A stretch of DNA of 64,000 bases from Ruminococcus sp. FMBCY1 (GCF_023921805.1 NZ_CP074197.1:620001-684000); one strand, 5' to 3'. Shown: positions 29,372 to 39,605, numbered from the stretch's first letter. Notes: a model not told the origin generated them from the sequence alone. Numbers and translations: made by a program.

Positions 29372-30373
29372 TTATTGCTTTTCATCAGATTTTTTATTGG
29401 ATTTTTGCTTTACCTTAGACAAAGGATTTTTCTCGGCGGCATTTTTCATCTGCTCGGAACTTAAGTGGGTGTAAATCTCGGTTGTGCCGAGGTTTTCGTG
29501 ACCGAGCACATCTTTTAGCACTCGTATGTCAACTCCGCCGTACTGATACATCAGTGTTGCCGCAGTGTGCCTTAGCTTATGACAGGAGTAGCCCTGTGCA
29601 TTCAGACCGATTTTTTCAAGATATTTGTACACCATAGCCTGTATGGTTTTTACGCTCATTCTGCGGTGATTCCGGCTGATAAACAGCGCATATTTGTCCT
29701 TAACGCCGTCAACAGGCCGCACCCGCATATAATTTTCGATTGCGGAAACGCAGGCGGAATTAAGGTAAATAATTCGTTCTTTGTTGCCCTTGCCGACAAC
29801 ACGCATAGTGTCATCCTGATGAATGTCCGTGTAATTCAAAGACGCCATTTCAGACACACGCAAGCCGCAATTTAAAAACAGCGTGAGAATACAGTAATCA
29901 CGCTCCTTATAATCACCGTCGACTGCATTCAGCAATTCAAGACTTTGCTCAAGCGTAAGATACTTTGGCAAAGATTTTTTCTTTTTGGGAACTTCAAGCT
30001 GTTCAACAGGATTGCTGTCAAGCACGCATTTTTTTGTTGCGAGATAGTTAAAATAACCCTTAAGGCTCGAACATTTACGGGCACGGGTAACATTTTGATT
30101 TTTGCGCTCACGCTGAATATAATTCATAAATTCATATGCGTCATTCAATGTGACGGTTTTCACAAGTTCAAGGTCAACATCAGAAATCGAAATGTTCTCA
30201 AATTCAGAATCATTCGGAACAAGTCCACGCTGTAATTTTATAAATCTGAAAAATGTACGCAAATCTATGTAGTACTCATCAACGGTTTTCTGTGATTTTC
30301 CTTTGACCGTCTGCATATAAAACAAGTAATCCTTGATTATCTGCGGCGCTTCATCTATGAAAGAAATACTCAT
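29372..30373 (-). CDS. xerC: Tyrosine recombinase, XerC/XerD type
   Basis: 333 aa. A SAM-like N-terminal core-binding domain (residues ~10-115) precedes the catalytic domain with the R-K-H-R-H-Y set visible: LFLNCGLRVSE, CHKLRHTAATL, GHENLGTTEIYTHLS. A charged, Lys-rich tail ends the protein. Stand-alone Xer proteins resolve chromosome dimers at dif. Nothing mobile surrounds it, so a housekeeping Xer role is the most likely reading. Confidence 0.88.
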   Translation of the reverse strand: MSISFIDEAPQIIKDYLFYMQTVKGKSQKTVDEYYIDLRTFFRFIKLQRGLVPNDSEFENISISDVDLELVKTVTLNDAYEFMNYIQRERKNQNVTRARKCSSLKGYFNYLATKKCVLDSNPVEQLEVPKKKKSLPKYLTLEQSLELLNAVDGDYKERDYCILTLFLNCGLRVSEMASLNYTDIHQDDTMRVVGKGNKERIIYLNSACVSAIENYMRVRPVDGVKDKYALFISRNHRRMSVKTIQAMVYKYLEKIGLNAQGYSCHKLRHTAATLMYQYGGVDIRVLKDVLGHENLGTTEIYTHLSSEQMKNAAEKNPLSKVKQKSNKKSDEKQ

Positions 30374-30444
30374 TTAAATGCTTCACCTTTCCCCTCAATT
30401 ATACAAAACATTGATTTTGTATAATTAGCTATATTTTTATACAA

Positions 30445-30490
30445 GGGTAGAAAACCTGTAATTTGATTACAGATTGCAGGTCTTCTACCC
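30445..30490. repeat. Long hairpin in the xer-pot gap
   Basis: GGGTAGAAaACCTG and CAGGTcTTCTACCC form a 14-bp stem with one mismatch. A smaller stem, CTGTAAT/ATTACAG, is nested inside its loop. There is no clean T run on either side, so it is not an obvious terminator. The rest of 30374-30747 is AT-rich with no gene I can support. Confidence 0.6.
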
Positions 30491-30747
30491 ACTTTACTTA
30501 CACATTATTATATCATATGACATATAAAAAGCAAAGCGTTTTCTCAATTGCATTTTACATATCTTCTGCGTTGTAAATAGATGCGACCATCTGTACTTTT
30601 TCTCCCGGTACCGTCAGTTCCGGATATATGCGAATTGCCTTCTTCTTACACTTGACAAACTATATCCGTATTTTCTGCTTCTCTTTTTTATTGGTTCACA
30701 TCATTTTAACACACACAATAAAAGCGGTATTTGCAAAAATATAATAA

Positions 30748-30776
30748 TTGACTTTTACTGCAAAAAAGACTATAAT
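30748..30776 (+). promoter_or_regulatory. Promoter of potABCD
   Basis: TTGACT (30748-30753), a 17-nt spacer and TATAAT (30771-30776). Transcription would begin about 150 nt before potA. Confidence 0.75.
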
Positions 30777-30826
30777 TTACTGGTATGCTTTTGTCTTTAC
30801 AATATTGCTACAGTAAATTGTAGGGG

Positions 30827-30876
30827 CGGACAGTGTTCGCTTGGTCAAAGCTTTTGCCAATTGTCACTCTCCGTCC
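30827..30876 (+). promoter_or_regulatory. Structured leader hairpin upstream of potA
   Basis: The leader can fold as GGACaGTG...CAC-tctccGTCC with inner TTGG/CCAA and CAAAGCTTTTG stems. There is no T run after it, so any control would act on translation or RNA stability. Confidence 0.4.
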
Positions 30877-30931
30877 TTTAGTTATGCAATAAATACAGCA
30901 TATTAGATTTTTTATGAACAGGGGTGCGTGA

Positions 30932-32347
30932 ATGGAGCAGTCAGGAAAAAATACCATTATATCTTTAAGGGATATATTCGTCCGATTTGACGGAGAGGTA
31001 ATATTAAACCATATAAATCTTGACTTTAAAGACAAGGAATTTATTACTATTCTCGGGCCGAGCGGCTGCGGAAAAACCACTACCCTAAGAATTATCGGCG
31101 GTTTTGTCGAACCTGAAAGCGGAGATGTTCTCTTTGACGGTAAAAGAATCAACGGCACACCGCCAAACAAAAGAAATGTTAATACGGTCTTTCAAAAATA
31201 TTCGCTTTTCCCACATCTTAATGTGTTTGACAATGTCGCTTTCGGTTTAAAACTGAAAAAACTACCGAAAAACGAAATTAAAGAGCGTGTTTCAAAAATG
31301 CTTGCGGTTGTTGACCTTAAAGGATATGAAAAGCGAGCTATCACAAAACTTTCGGGCGGTCAGCAGCAGCGTGTTGCCATTGCAAGGGCTTTGGTGTGTG
31401 ACCCGGAAGTTATTTTGCTTGACGAACCGCTCGGTGCGCTTGACCTTAAGCTAAGAAAGAGTATGCAGATTGAATTAAAAGAAATTCAGCAAAACTCTCA
31501 AAAAACTTTTATATATGTAACACACGATCAGGAAGAGGCTCTTACAATGAGCGATACCGTTATTGTAATGAACAACGGTGTTGTTGAGCAGGTTGGCTCA
31601 CCTGAAGATATTTACAACGAACCCGTAAATGCGTTTGTTGCGGATTTTATCGGCGAGGCAAATATTCTTAACGGCACAATGCTCGGCGACTGCCGTGTAG
31701 AAATTCTCGGCAAACAACTTGAATGTGTTGACAAGGGCTTTGGCGAAAACACACCTGTCGATGTTGTAATCCGTCCCGAGGATATTGAAATTACAACTCC
31801 CGAAAAAGGTCAGCTTGCAGGCACTGTAGTAAAATCAACATTTAAGGGTGTTCACTACGAAATGAGCGTAATGTGCGGCAAGTGTGAAATTCTTATTCAC
31901 TCTACCACATCAGCCGAAATCGGCAGTCAGATCGGTATGCAGGTAATTCCGTTTAATATTCAGATTATGAATAAACTCCTGCCGTTCTATAATAATGAAA
32001 TCGAAGTAACGGTTTCTTCCGCAAACGAAGACGAAAATACATTCAGCTTTGAGTTTGAAGACGAAACCATTGAAGTGCCAAATCATTATTTTAAGGAAGG
32101 CACAAAGTTAAAAATCATTCTTCCGCCGGACGCACTTTCACTTGCGGGTGACGGCAACGGTGACCTTACGGATTTATATATTGAATCTGTTATTTATAAG
32201 GGCGAACATAATGAGATTATCCTTGAGTCGGACACACGAAAATGGCTTATGCTAAGCGACACTGACGAACAGGTGGCCACTTATGTACCGCTCTCGTTTG
32301 ATTTTGATAAAGCGAAATTTGAAGTTTTATCCGATAAGGAGGGCTAA
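30932..32347 (+). CDS. potA: Spermidine/putrescine ABC transporter ATPase PotA (extended)
   Basis: 471 aa, about 100 longer than typical PotA. Walker [10 protein letters not shown], signature [15 protein letters not shown], Walker [13 protein letters not shown] and the H-loop [10 protein letters not shown] occupy the first ~240 residues. The C-terminal part holds two TOBE-like beta segments ([10 protein letters not shown] with a following stretch, and a second one near 400-460) instead of one. It powers polyamine uptake with PotB/PotC/PotD. An AGGGGTG ribosome site precedes the ATG. First gene of a tight four-gene operon. Confidence 0.94.
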   Translation: MEQSGKNTIISLRDIFVRFDGEVILNHINLDFKDKEFITILGPSGCGKTTTLRIIGGFVEPESGDVLFDGKRINGTPPNKRNVNTVFQKYSLFPHLNVFDNVAFGLKLKKLPKNEIKERVSKMLAVVDLKGYEKRAITKLSGGQQQRVAIARALVCDPEVILLDEPLGALDLKLRKSMQIELKEIQQNSQKTFIYVTHDQEEALTMSDTVIVMNNGVVEQVGSPEDIYNEPVNAFVADFIGEANILNGTMLGDCRVEILGKQLECVDKGFGENTPVDVVIRPEDIEITTPEKGQLAGTVVKSTFKGVHYEMSVMCGKCEILIHSTTSAEIGSQIGMQVIPFNIQIMNKLLPFYNNEIEVTVSSANEDENTFSFEFEDETIEVPNHYFKEGTKLKIILPPDALSLAGDGNGDLTDLYIESVIYKGEHNEIILESDTRKWLMLSDTDEQVATYVPLSFDFDKAKFEVLSDKEG

Positions 32348-32349
32348 AG

Positions 32350-33141
32350 ATGAAATCACGCAAGCCCTCTATTCCCTATATAATTTGGATGGCAGTATTT
32401 ACAATGATACCGATGATAATGGTCGGTATTACAGCTTTTACAGGCAAGAACGGCGGATTTTCGTTTGAGGCTTTTGAAAAGGCTTTCTTTTATAAAGAAG
32501 TATTTTTAAGGTCGCTTTGGATTGCATTAATATCAACCGCAATCTGTTTGCTTATTGCTTATCCGCTTGCTTATATGCTTACAAAAATGAAACCGTCAAC
32601 GCAGAATTTTGTAAATATGCTTTTGATGATTCCTATGTGGATGAACTTTTTGCTTAGAATATACGCATGGGTTACGATTTTACAGTCAAACGGTCCGCTC
32701 GATACAATTTTATCATTCTTCGGAATACACGGTACATACCTCGGAAATTCGGGTGCGGTTGTGCTCGGTATGGTTTATGAGTATCTTCCGTTTATGATTC
32801 TTCCGATTTACACCGTAATGAGCAAAATAGACAACGGTCTTATTGAGGCGGCTCAAGACCTCGGTTCAAACGGATTTCATGTGTTCAGCAAAGTTGTGCT
32901 TCCGCTTAGTATCCCCGGTGTTATTTCGGGTGTAACACTTGTTTTTGTTCCGTCGGCAAGTACATTCCTTGTAGCGCAGTACCTCGGCGGCACAAACGAT
33001 ATTATGATCGGTGACATTATAGACAAGGTGTTCTGGACAGACCAAAGTACGGGTTCAGCGATTTCGCTGATACTGATGGTATTTATCCTTGTGTTCCTTG
33101 TGCTTATGAATTTCTTTGGAGATGAGGAGGCGATTGCATAA
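32350..33141 (+). CDS. potB: Spermidine/putrescine ABC transporter permease PotB
   Basis: 263 aa, six hydrophobic helices. The EAA-type loop that contacts the ATPase is visible in LIEAAQDLGSNGFHVFSKVVLPLSIPG. It forms the membrane channel with PotC. It starts 2 nt after potA and its TAATG stop overlaps the potC start. Confidence 0.94.
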   Translation: MKSRKPSIPYIIWMAVFTMIPMIMVGITAFTGKNGGFSFEAFEKAFFYKEVFLRSLWIALISTAICLLIAYPLAYMLTKMKPSTQNFVNMLLMIPMWMNFLLRIYAWVTILQSNGPLDTILSFFGIHGTYLGNSGAVVLGMVYEYLPFMILPIYTVMSKIDNGLIEAAQDLGSNGFHVFSKVVLPLSIPGVISGVTLVFVPSASTFLVAQYLGGTNDIMIGDIIDKVFWTDQSTGSAISLILMVFILVFLVLMNFFGDEEAIA

Positions 33142-33935
33142 TGAAAAACAAGCATATTGCCTCAAAGATATATACAACGCTTGTGATGTTGTTTTTATAT
33201 CTTCCGATTTTTGTACTCATTATATTTTCGTTCAACGAGGGTAAAACTACTGTATGGAAAGGCTTTTCGTTCAAATGGTATGAAGAACTTTTCAGAGATG
33301 ATAAAATTATAAACGCTCTCGGCAATTCACTTATAATTGCCGTACTCGCATCAATTTTCGCAACCGTACTCGGCACTGCCGCCGCTATAGGAATAAGCAA
33401 TTTCAAAGGTAAAAAAAGACTGCTTATACAAAGTGCGTCTAACATTCCGATTATCAGTCCTGACATTGTAATGGGCGTATCGCTTATGCTTTTATTTACA
33501 TTTTTAGGTGTTTTATTTAACTTTGAAATGGGTTTTGTTACCGTGCTTATTGCTCATATATGTTTTTGCGTTCCTTTTGTAGTGCTTAATGTTATGCCAA
33601 GAATACACAAGATGGACCAAAGCATTTATGATGCGGCGCTCGACCTCGGTTGTAATCAATGGCAGGCTTTTTACAAGGTGGTAATTCACGAGCTGATGCC
33701 GGGTATTTTCTCCGGACTTTTAATGAGCTTTACTTACTCTCTTGACGATTTTATAATCACATATTTTACAAGAGGCGCAAAGTTTCAAAACTTATCAATT
33801 GAGATCTACTCAATGACACACAGAAGAATATCACCGAAAATCAATGCACTTTCCGCACTTTTGTTTTTAGCGGTACTTATCGTTATGATACTTATAAATA
33901 TTCGTGACAAACACGAGGAAAAGGTGAAAAAATAA
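33141..33935 (+). CDS. potC: Spermidine/putrescine ABC transporter permease PotC
   Basis: 264 aa, six helices. The EAA loop reads YDAALDLGCNQWQAFYKVV, followed by LDDFIITYFTRG, a PotC hallmark. It pairs with PotB. Its ATG overlaps the potB stop by one base, implying coupled translation. A GAGGAGG ribosome site is inside the end of potB. Confidence 0.94.
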   Translation: MKNKHIASKIYTTLVMLFLYLPIFVLIIFSFNEGKTTVWKGFSFKWYEELFRDDKIINALGNSLIIAVLASIFATVLGTAAAIGISNFKGKKRLLIQSASNIPIISPDIVMGVSLMLLFTFLGVLFNFEMGFVTVLIAHICFCVPFVVLNVMPRIHKMDQSIYDAALDLGCNQWQAFYKVVIHELMPGIFSGLLMSFTYSLDDFIITYFTRGAKFQNLSIEIYSMTHRRISPKINALSALLFLAVLIVMILINIRDKHEEKVKK

Positions 33936-33956
33936 ACTTAATAAGGGAGATTGAAA

Positions 33957-35030
33957 ATGAAAAAATTTGGCTGTGTTGTTCTTTCTTTACTCATCGGTAC
34001 AGCGGCTTGCAGTGCAATGGCAGGCTGCGGCAAAAGCTATGATGGTGAAGTTAATGTATATAACTGGGGCGACTACATTGCAAACGGCGAGGACGGTACG
34101 CTTGATGTAATTGACGAATTTGAAAAAGAGTACAACATCAAGGTAAACTACACCACTTACGAAACCAACGAAGAACTTTACAATATGCTTAAAAACAGCA
34201 ATGTAAGTTACGATGTTATTATTCCGTCAGATTATATGATAAGCAAGCTCATAAGCGAAAATATGTTGCAGGAACTTGATTACAGCAACATTCCTAACAA
34301 AGATAACCTTATGGAACGCTTTAAAAATCTTTCCTGCGACCCTGAGGGTAAATACACTGTTTGCTACACCTGGGGCGTTACATCAATGGTTTATGACAAA
34401 ACAAAAGTGGCAACAAAACCAACTTCATGGGAATCACTTTGGGATAAATCGTTAAGCGGCGACATTCTTATGTTTAACAACAGCCGTGACGCTATGGCAA
34501 TTGCAATGCAGCTTTGCGGCATTAATCCTGCCGAATGCACAAAAGAAGATGTTGACAAGGCGGCGACAAAGCTTTCCGAACAAAAGCCTTTGCTTAAGAA
34601 ATATGTAATGGATCAGGTTTTCACAGAAATGGAAAACAGTCAGTCGGCAATCGCACCGTACTACGCAGGCGATATCGTTATGATGATGGAAAATAACGAA
34701 GATTTGGACTATGCAATGCCCGAAAACGGCTCTAACCTTTTCTATGACGCAATGTGTATTCCTACTTGCAGTAAAAACAAAGAGAATGCCGAAAAATTCA
34801 TTAACTTTATGCAGTCACCTGAAATTGCGGCAGCTAACTTTGAATATCTCTACTACGCAACACCTAATCAGAAAGCATATGACGAGTATCTTGACGAGGA
34901 TATAAAGAATAACGAACTTATCTTCCCGAGTGACGAATATCTCGACAAATGTTATGTATTTACGAATGTACCCGACGATGTTTACAGCTATATGCAGGAA
35001 CAGTTCGTAAAAATTCAGGCGGATAAATAA
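33957..35030 (+). CDS. potD: Polyamine-binding lipoprotein PotD
   Basis: 357 aa from ATG 33957 (AAGGGAGA at 33943-33950); the in-frame TTG 33951 is too close to that site. A signal peptide ends in a lipobox-like AMAGC, giving a membrane-anchored lipoprotein. The mature part is a PotD/PotF solute-binding fold with VNVYNWGDYI and TWGVTSMVYDK. It delivers spermidine or putrescine to PotBC. Last gene of the operon, followed by a strong terminator. Confidence 0.93.
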   Translation: MKKFGCVVLSLLIGTAACSAMAGCGKSYDGEVNVYNWGDYIANGEDGTLDVIDEFEKEYNIKVNYTTYETNEELYNMLKNSNVSYDVIIPSDYMISKLISENMLQELDYSNIPNKDNLMERFKNLSCDPEGKYTVCYTWGVTSMVYDKTKVATKPTSWESLWDKSLSGDILMFNNSRDAMAIAMQLCGINPAECTKEDVDKAATKLSEQKPLLKKYVMDQVFTEMENSQSAIAPYYAGDIVMMMENNEDLDYAMPENGSNLFYDAMCIPTCSKNKENAEKFINFMQSPEIAAANFEYLYYATPNQKAYDEYLDEDIKNNELIFPSDEYLDKCYVFTNVPDDVYSYMQEQFVKIQADK

Positions 35031-35045
35031 TCAAAATCAAAGCAA

Positions 35046-35081
35046 ACAGAGCAGACTTAAAATTACAGTCTGCTCTGTTTT
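35046..35081 (+). terminator. Intrinsic terminator after potD
   Basis: ACAGAGCAGACT and AGTCTGCTCTGT form a 12-bp perfect stem followed by a T run. Confidence 0.92.
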
Positions 35082-35174
35082 TATGTTTGTATGATTTTGT
35101 TATGTATCAAAAATTAAATCAGCATTTTACTTTTTAATATTCTGTCGCATATCAAGCACATATTTTTCTCCTAA

Positions 35175-36053
35175 TCACTTTTCGGTTATTACCTTATAGC
35201 AATCCGGGCGTCTGTCACGGAATATTCCCCAGCCGAGTCTGTTTTGAAAAACCTCATCAAGGTCAAACTCTGCTGTAAGCACGGTTTCTTCATCTCTTGA
35301 CGCAGATTTAATAATCTCTCCCGTTTCGTTTGTAATGAAAGATGAGCCGTAAAAAACAAGTGAGGAGGTCTGATTGCCGTTTTCGTCACAAGGGGTTACA
35401 TCTTCCCTGCCTATGCGGTTTGCCGCAATTACGGGAATTACATTCGCCGCAGAATGTCCCTGCATACATCTTCTCCAATGCGGCATACTGTCACACTCAA
35501 GTATAGGTTCTGAACCGATAGCAGTCGGATAGAAAATCAATTCAGCGCCGTTTAACGCAAGCGCTCTTGCGGTTTCGGGGAACCATTGATCCCAGCAAAT
35601 GCCTACACCGATTGTACCGAACTTAGTTTTAAAAGTTTTGAACCCCGTATCACCAGGAATAAAGTAAAATTTTTCCTGATAATAATGGTCGTCGGGAATG
35701 TGAGTCTTACGGTATAAACCCAGAATTTCGCCGTCCGCATCAATTACCGCAGCACTGTTAAAAAGGCGGTTTTCGTCACGCTCATAAAAGCTGACAGGAA
35801 TAACAATTTCAAGTTCTTTCGCAAGTTTTGCAAAATGTTTTACAGCATCGTTTTCAAGGGTAGGCTTAGCAAAATTGTAGTAGTCATATCGTCTTTCCTG
35901 ACAAAAATACTGTCTTTCAAACAGTTCGGGGAGTAAAACAATATTTGCGCCGTCTTTTTTTGCCTGTCGCACAAATTTTTCGGCATTTGCTATATTCTCC
36001 CAAACATCGGTTGTACATTTCATCTGAACCGCCGATACCTTAACTTTTCTCAT
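35175..36053 (-). CDS. aguB: N-carbamoylputrescine amidase
   Basis: 292 aa nitrilase-superfamily enzyme. The Glu-Lys-Cys triad lies in LPELFERQYF, YRKTHIPDD and VGICWDQWFPE. It hydrolyses N-carbamoylputrescine to putrescine, CO2 and ammonia, the last step of the agmatine route. Its ATG overlaps the end of aguA by 4 nt. Last gene of the six-gene polyamine operon. Confidence 0.94.
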   Translation of the reverse strand: MRKVKVSAVQMKCTTDVWENIANAEKFVRQAKKDGANIVLLPELFERQYFCQERRYDYYNFAKPTLENDAVKHFAKLAKELEIVIPVSFYERDENRLFNSAAVIDADGEILGLYRKTHIPDDHYYQEKFYFIPGDTGFKTFKTKFGTIGVGICWDQWFPETARALALNGAELIFYPTAIGSEPILECDSMPHWRRCMQGHSAANVIPVIAANRIGREDVTPCDENGNQTSSLVFYGSSFITNETGEIIKSASRDEETVLTAEFDLDEVFQNRLGWGIFRDRRPDCYKVITEK

Positions 36054-37189
36054 ATTTTACCTCCCTTATCGGTAAACGGAATTTGTTGTGTAATGCAATG
36101 AATATTGCCTCCGCCGACAATAATATCTCTTGCATAAATCGGAATAATTTTTCTGCCTTTGCAAACTCTTTCAAGAATTTCTGCGGCAACTCTGTCGCTT
36201 TCGGCATTTTCACCGCCGAATTGAGGCAAAATCACAGCGCCGTTGCAAAAATAAAAATTAACATACGATGCCGCAAGCCTTTCTCCGACTTCTCTTGTGT
36301 CCTCTCCGTCCTCGAATATATATCCTTTTATATCGTTTTCGGTAACTGTCACGGGAATTTTCGGAACAGGCAGTTTATGAACCTTAATCTTTCTTCCTTT
36401 ATTGTCGGTTGAATTTTCAAGAATATCAAGGCACGCTTTTGATATTGCATATTGCGGGTCATTTTCATCATCACACCACGCAAGTACAACCTCGGCGGGA
36501 GCGACAAATGCGCATATGTTATCTATATGCCCGTTGGTTTCGTCATTATAAATACCCTTTGGCAGCCAGATCGTTTTATTTATACCGAGGTATTTATTTA
36601 GCTTTTCTTCAATCTCGGTTTTTGTCAGCTGCGGATTTCTGCCTTTGCTTAACAGACATTCTTCTGTTGTAATGAGCGTGCCCTCTCCGTCAGTATGAAT
36701 TGAGCCGCCCTCAAGCACAAACGGATGTGCGTCATACAACGGAACGCCAAGCGTTTTGCAAAGTTCATATGGAATTTTATCGTCATTCTCCCAATTTGCA
36801 TACAGACCGTCATATTCGCCGCCCCATGCGTTGAATTGCCAGTCGATGGCACGAATTTCGCCGTTATTGTTTACAACAAAAGTCGGGGCGGTATCCCTTG
36901 CCCATGCATCATCGGAATTTATATTCAAAACTTCCGCATTTTTAACACCTTCAAGGCAAGCCTTTGCGTGAGCAAATTTTTTGTCGCTTGCAAGCACAAA
37001 TACCTTTTCAAACTCCGCAATTTTTCCTATAATTTCCGCAAAAACCTTTTCGGCAAATTTTGCCTCATAGCACCAACTTCCGGGTCTTTCGGGCCAAATC
37101 ATAACGGTGGCGGAATGTTTTGAAAATTCAGCAGGCATAAAAAAGCCATCGTCAGTCGGAAATTTGTTTTTTATATACTCAAAGCTCAT
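36050..37189 (-). CDS. aguA: Agmatine deiminase
   Basis: 379 aa, guanidine-modifying-enzyme fold. RDTAPTFVVN, the FVLEGGSIHTDGEGT segment, NGHIDNICAFV, and the catalytic Cys in VGGGNIHCITQQIP are intact. It converts agmatine to N-carbamoylputrescine. It abuts nspC with no gap and overlaps aguB, so the two steps are made together. Confidence 0.95.
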   Translation of the reverse strand: MSFEYIKNKFPTDDGFFMPAEFSKHSATVMIWPERPGSWCYEAKFAEKVFAEIIGKIAEFEKVFVLASDKKFAHAKACLEGVKNAEVLNINSDDAWARDTAPTFVVNNNGEIRAIDWQFNAWGGEYDGLYANWENDDKIPYELCKTLGVPLYDAHPFVLEGGSIHTDGEGTLITTEECLLSKGRNPQLTKTEIEEKLNKYLGINKTIWLPKGIYNDETNGHIDNICAFVAPAEVVLAWCDDENDPQYAISKACLDILENSTDNKGRKIKVHKLPVPKIPVTVTENDIKGYIFEDGEDTREVGERLAASYVNFYFCNGAVILPQFGGENAESDRVAAEILERVCKGRKIIPIYARDIIVGGGNIHCITQQIPFTDKGGKI

Positions 37190-38317
37190 TTATGAAAGCC
37201 TCTCTTTAAAATCGTTGTACGAAAATTCTTTTATAACCTCGCAGTTATCTTCATTATGCATAAGCACAATTGACGGCAGCGGCATACCGTTAAAGGTATT
37301 GTTCTTTACCATTGAGTAAATCGCCATATCCTCAAAAATCAGTCTGTCGCCGATTTTAACTTCACTGTCAAAGCTGTAATCGCCGATTACATCGCCTGCA
37401 AGGCATGTACAAGATGACAAACGATAAGTAAACGCTTTTTCATTAGGCTTACCGCTGTTTTTGAGCGGCGGCCTGTACGGCATTTCAAGAACATCAGGCA
37501 TATGACAGGCGGCAGATGCGTCAAGAATCAGAATATCAAGTCCGTTGTGAACAATGTCCATAACCTCTGTAATAAGATAGCCTGCATTCAGTGCCGCTGC
37601 CTCACCGGGTTCAAGATAAACTTCAACATCGTATTTATTTTGAACATACTTTATAAGGTCAACAAGCGCCTTTGTATCGTAATCATCTCGTGTAATATGA
37701 TGTCCGCCGCCAAAGTTGAGCCATTTTGCGTTATAAAAATACTTGCCGAACTTTTCTTCAACTGCCTTAAAAGTAGACACCAAATCATCTGAATTTTGCT
37801 CGCACAATGTGTGAAAGTGAAAGCCCTCAACTCCGTCAAGCAAATCTTCTCTGAAATTTGCCTTTGTAACCCCAAGTCTTGAACCGTAAGCGCACGGGTC
37901 ATAGATTTCGTGCCCCTCTTGTGTGGAAAATTCGGGGTTAAGTCGTATGCCTACGCTTACATCTGCATTTTGCCATTTATCCCTGTATTTTTCAAGTTGA
38001 GAAAATGAGTTAAAAACAATATGACCGCAGATTTTTAAAATCTCTTCAAAATCATTCTCCTTAAAAGCAGGTGCGAAAATGTGCGTTTCTTTTCCGAAAC
38101 ATTCGTGACCGAGTTTAGCCTCATAAAGCCCGCTTGCGGTTGTTCCCGACAGATATTTGCTCATAAGCGGATACACGCAAAATGCCGAAAAAGCCTTTTG
38201 AGCAAGCAGGATTTTACAGCCTGTTCTGTCTTGAACGCTTTTTAATATTTCAAGGTTTTTTATCAGCTTTTGCTCATCTATAACATAGCAAGGTGTTTTT
38301 AATTCTGTAAATTTCAT
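37190..38317 (-). CDS. nspC: Carboxynorspermidine/carboxyspermidine decarboxylase
   Basis: 375 aa fold-III PLP decarboxylase. The PLP lysine is in ILLAQKAFSAF; the glycine-rich LNFGGGHHIT and EPGEAAALNAG regions fit the NspC/CANSDC family. It decarboxylates carboxyspermidine to spermidine. The start is ATG 38317; a TTG at 38329 in the same frame is possible, since the ribosome site is weak. It overlaps or abuts the end of the dehydrogenase gene that makes its substrate. Confidence 0.92.
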   Translation of the reverse strand: MKFTELKTPCYVIDEQKLIKNLEILKSVQDRTGCKILLAQKAFSAFCVYPLMSKYLSGTTASGLYEAKLGHECFGKETHIFAPAFKENDFEEILKICGHIVFNSFSQLEKYRDKWQNADVSVGIRLNPEFSTQEGHEIYDPCAYGSRLGVTKANFREDLLDGVEGFHFHTLCEQNSDDLVSTFKAVEEKFGKYFYNAKWLNFGGGHHITRDDYDTKALVDLIKYVQNKYDVEVYLEPGEAAALNAGYLITEVMDIVHNGLDILILDASAACHMPDVLEMPYRPPLKNSGKPNEKAFTYRLSSCTCLAGDVIGDYSFDSEVKIGDRLIFEDMAIYSMVKNNTFNGMPLPSIVLMHNEDNCEVIKEFSYNDFKERLS

Positions 38318-38321
38318 CGGC

Positions 38322-39581
38322 TTACTCAACTGTTACGGGATTTTCGTCAACAACCCAAGGAAGACCGAATTTATTAAGTGCCTCCATATACGGATCTGGG
38401 TCAAACTCCTCAACATTATAAACACCAGGCTTTTTCCACTGACCGCTAAGAACAAGCGACGCACCGATCATAGCCGGCACACCTGTTGTGTATGATACAG
38501 CTTGCGAGCCGACCTCTTTATAGCACTCCTGATGGTCGCACATATTGTAGATGTAAATTGTCTTTTCTTTGCCGTCCTTAACGCCTGTAAAGATACAGCC
38601 GATATTTGTCTTGCCCTTAGTGCGTGGACCGAGAGATGCAGGGTCAGGCAAAAGAGCCTTTAAGAACTGAATCGGTACAATTTCTCTGCCCTCATACATA
38701 ACAGGCTCGGTAGATAGCATACCGACATTCTCAAGGCACTGCATATGTGTAAGGTAGCTCTGTCCGAATGTCATAAAGAAGCGAATACGCTTTACATTCG
38801 GAATATTTTTTGCGAGTGACTCGATTTCCTCGTGGTGAAGCAGGTACATATCCTTTTCGCCCACACCGTCAAAGTTATACACTCTCTTAATCTCCATAGG
38901 TTTGGTTTCAATCCACTTGCCGTCTTCCCAATACGAGCCGTTTGCGGATACCTCACGAAGATTGATTTCAGGGTTAAAGTTTGTTGCAAACGGATAGCCG
39001 TGGTCGCCGCCGTTGCAGTCGAGAATATCTATATAATGGATTTCATCAAAATAATGCTTGAGCGCATATGCTGTAAATACGCTTGTAACACCCGGGTCAA
39101 AGCCTGTACCCAAAAGTGCTGTGATACCTGCTTTTTCAAACTTTTCTTTATATGCCCACTGCCACGAATAATCAAAGTAAGCGGTAAAGCCAAGGTCTTT
39201 GCAGCGTTTTTCATAAACAGCTTTCCATTCGGGGTCTGTTGTGTCCTCCGGTTCATAGTTTGCCGTATCAATGTAGTCTGTTTTGGTTTCAAGGCAGGCG
39301 TCCATAATTGTTAAATCCTGATACGGAAGTGCGAGGTTTAATACCGCATCGGGCTTGTATGAATTAATAAGAGCCACAAGTTCATCCTTACTGTCGGCAT
39401 TTACCTGTGCGGTTGTAATAACCGTTTTTGTTGTGTTTTCAAGTTTTGCTTTTATAGCGTCACACTTTGATTTTGTCCTGCTTGCAATGCAAATTTCTGT
39501 AAAAACATCGCTGTTCTGACAACACTTGTGAATTGCAACACCTGCAACACCGCCACAACCGATAATTAAAAGTCTGCTCAT
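38322..39581 (-). CDS. Carboxynorspermidine/carboxyspermidine dehydrogenase (saccharopine-dehydrogenase-like)
   Basis: 419 aa from ATG 39581, just after GGAGG; the in-frame TTG at 39596 would start within that site. The N-terminal Rossmann motif is LIIGCGGVAGVAIHK. The body matches the saccharopine-dehydrogenase-like CASDH family (GTGFDPGVTSVFTAYAL). It condenses aspartate semialdehyde with putrescine, using NADPH, to give carboxyspermidine for NspC. Confidence 0.92.
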   Translation of the reverse strand: MSRLLIIGCGGVAGVAIHKCCQNSDVFTEICIASRTKSKCDAIKAKLENTTKTVITTAQVNADSKDELVALINSYKPDAVLNLALPYQDLTIMDACLETKTDYIDTANYEPEDTTDPEWKAVYEKRCKDLGFTAYFDYSWQWAYKEKFEKAGITALLGTGFDPGVTSVFTAYALKHYFDEIHYIDILDCNGGDHGYPFATNFNPEINLREVSANGSYWEDGKWIETKPMEIKRVYNFDGVGEKDMYLLHHEEIESLAKNIPNVKRIRFFMTFGQSYLTHMQCLENVGMLSTEPVMYEGREIVPIQFLKALLPDPASLGPRTKGKTNIGCIFTGVKDGKEKTIYIYNMCDHQECYKEVGSQAVSYTTGVPAMIGASLVLSGQWKKPGVYNVEEFDPDPYMEALNKFGLPWVVDENPVTVE

Positions 39582-39605
39582 TCTGTTTTCCTCCAATATA
39601 TAAAA

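Noticed and set aside
29372..30373. Tyrosine recombinase as part of a second integrative element
   Set aside because: It is flanked by housekeeping genes and no att-like repeat, excisionase or cargo is nearby; a chromosomal Xer is the simpler reading.
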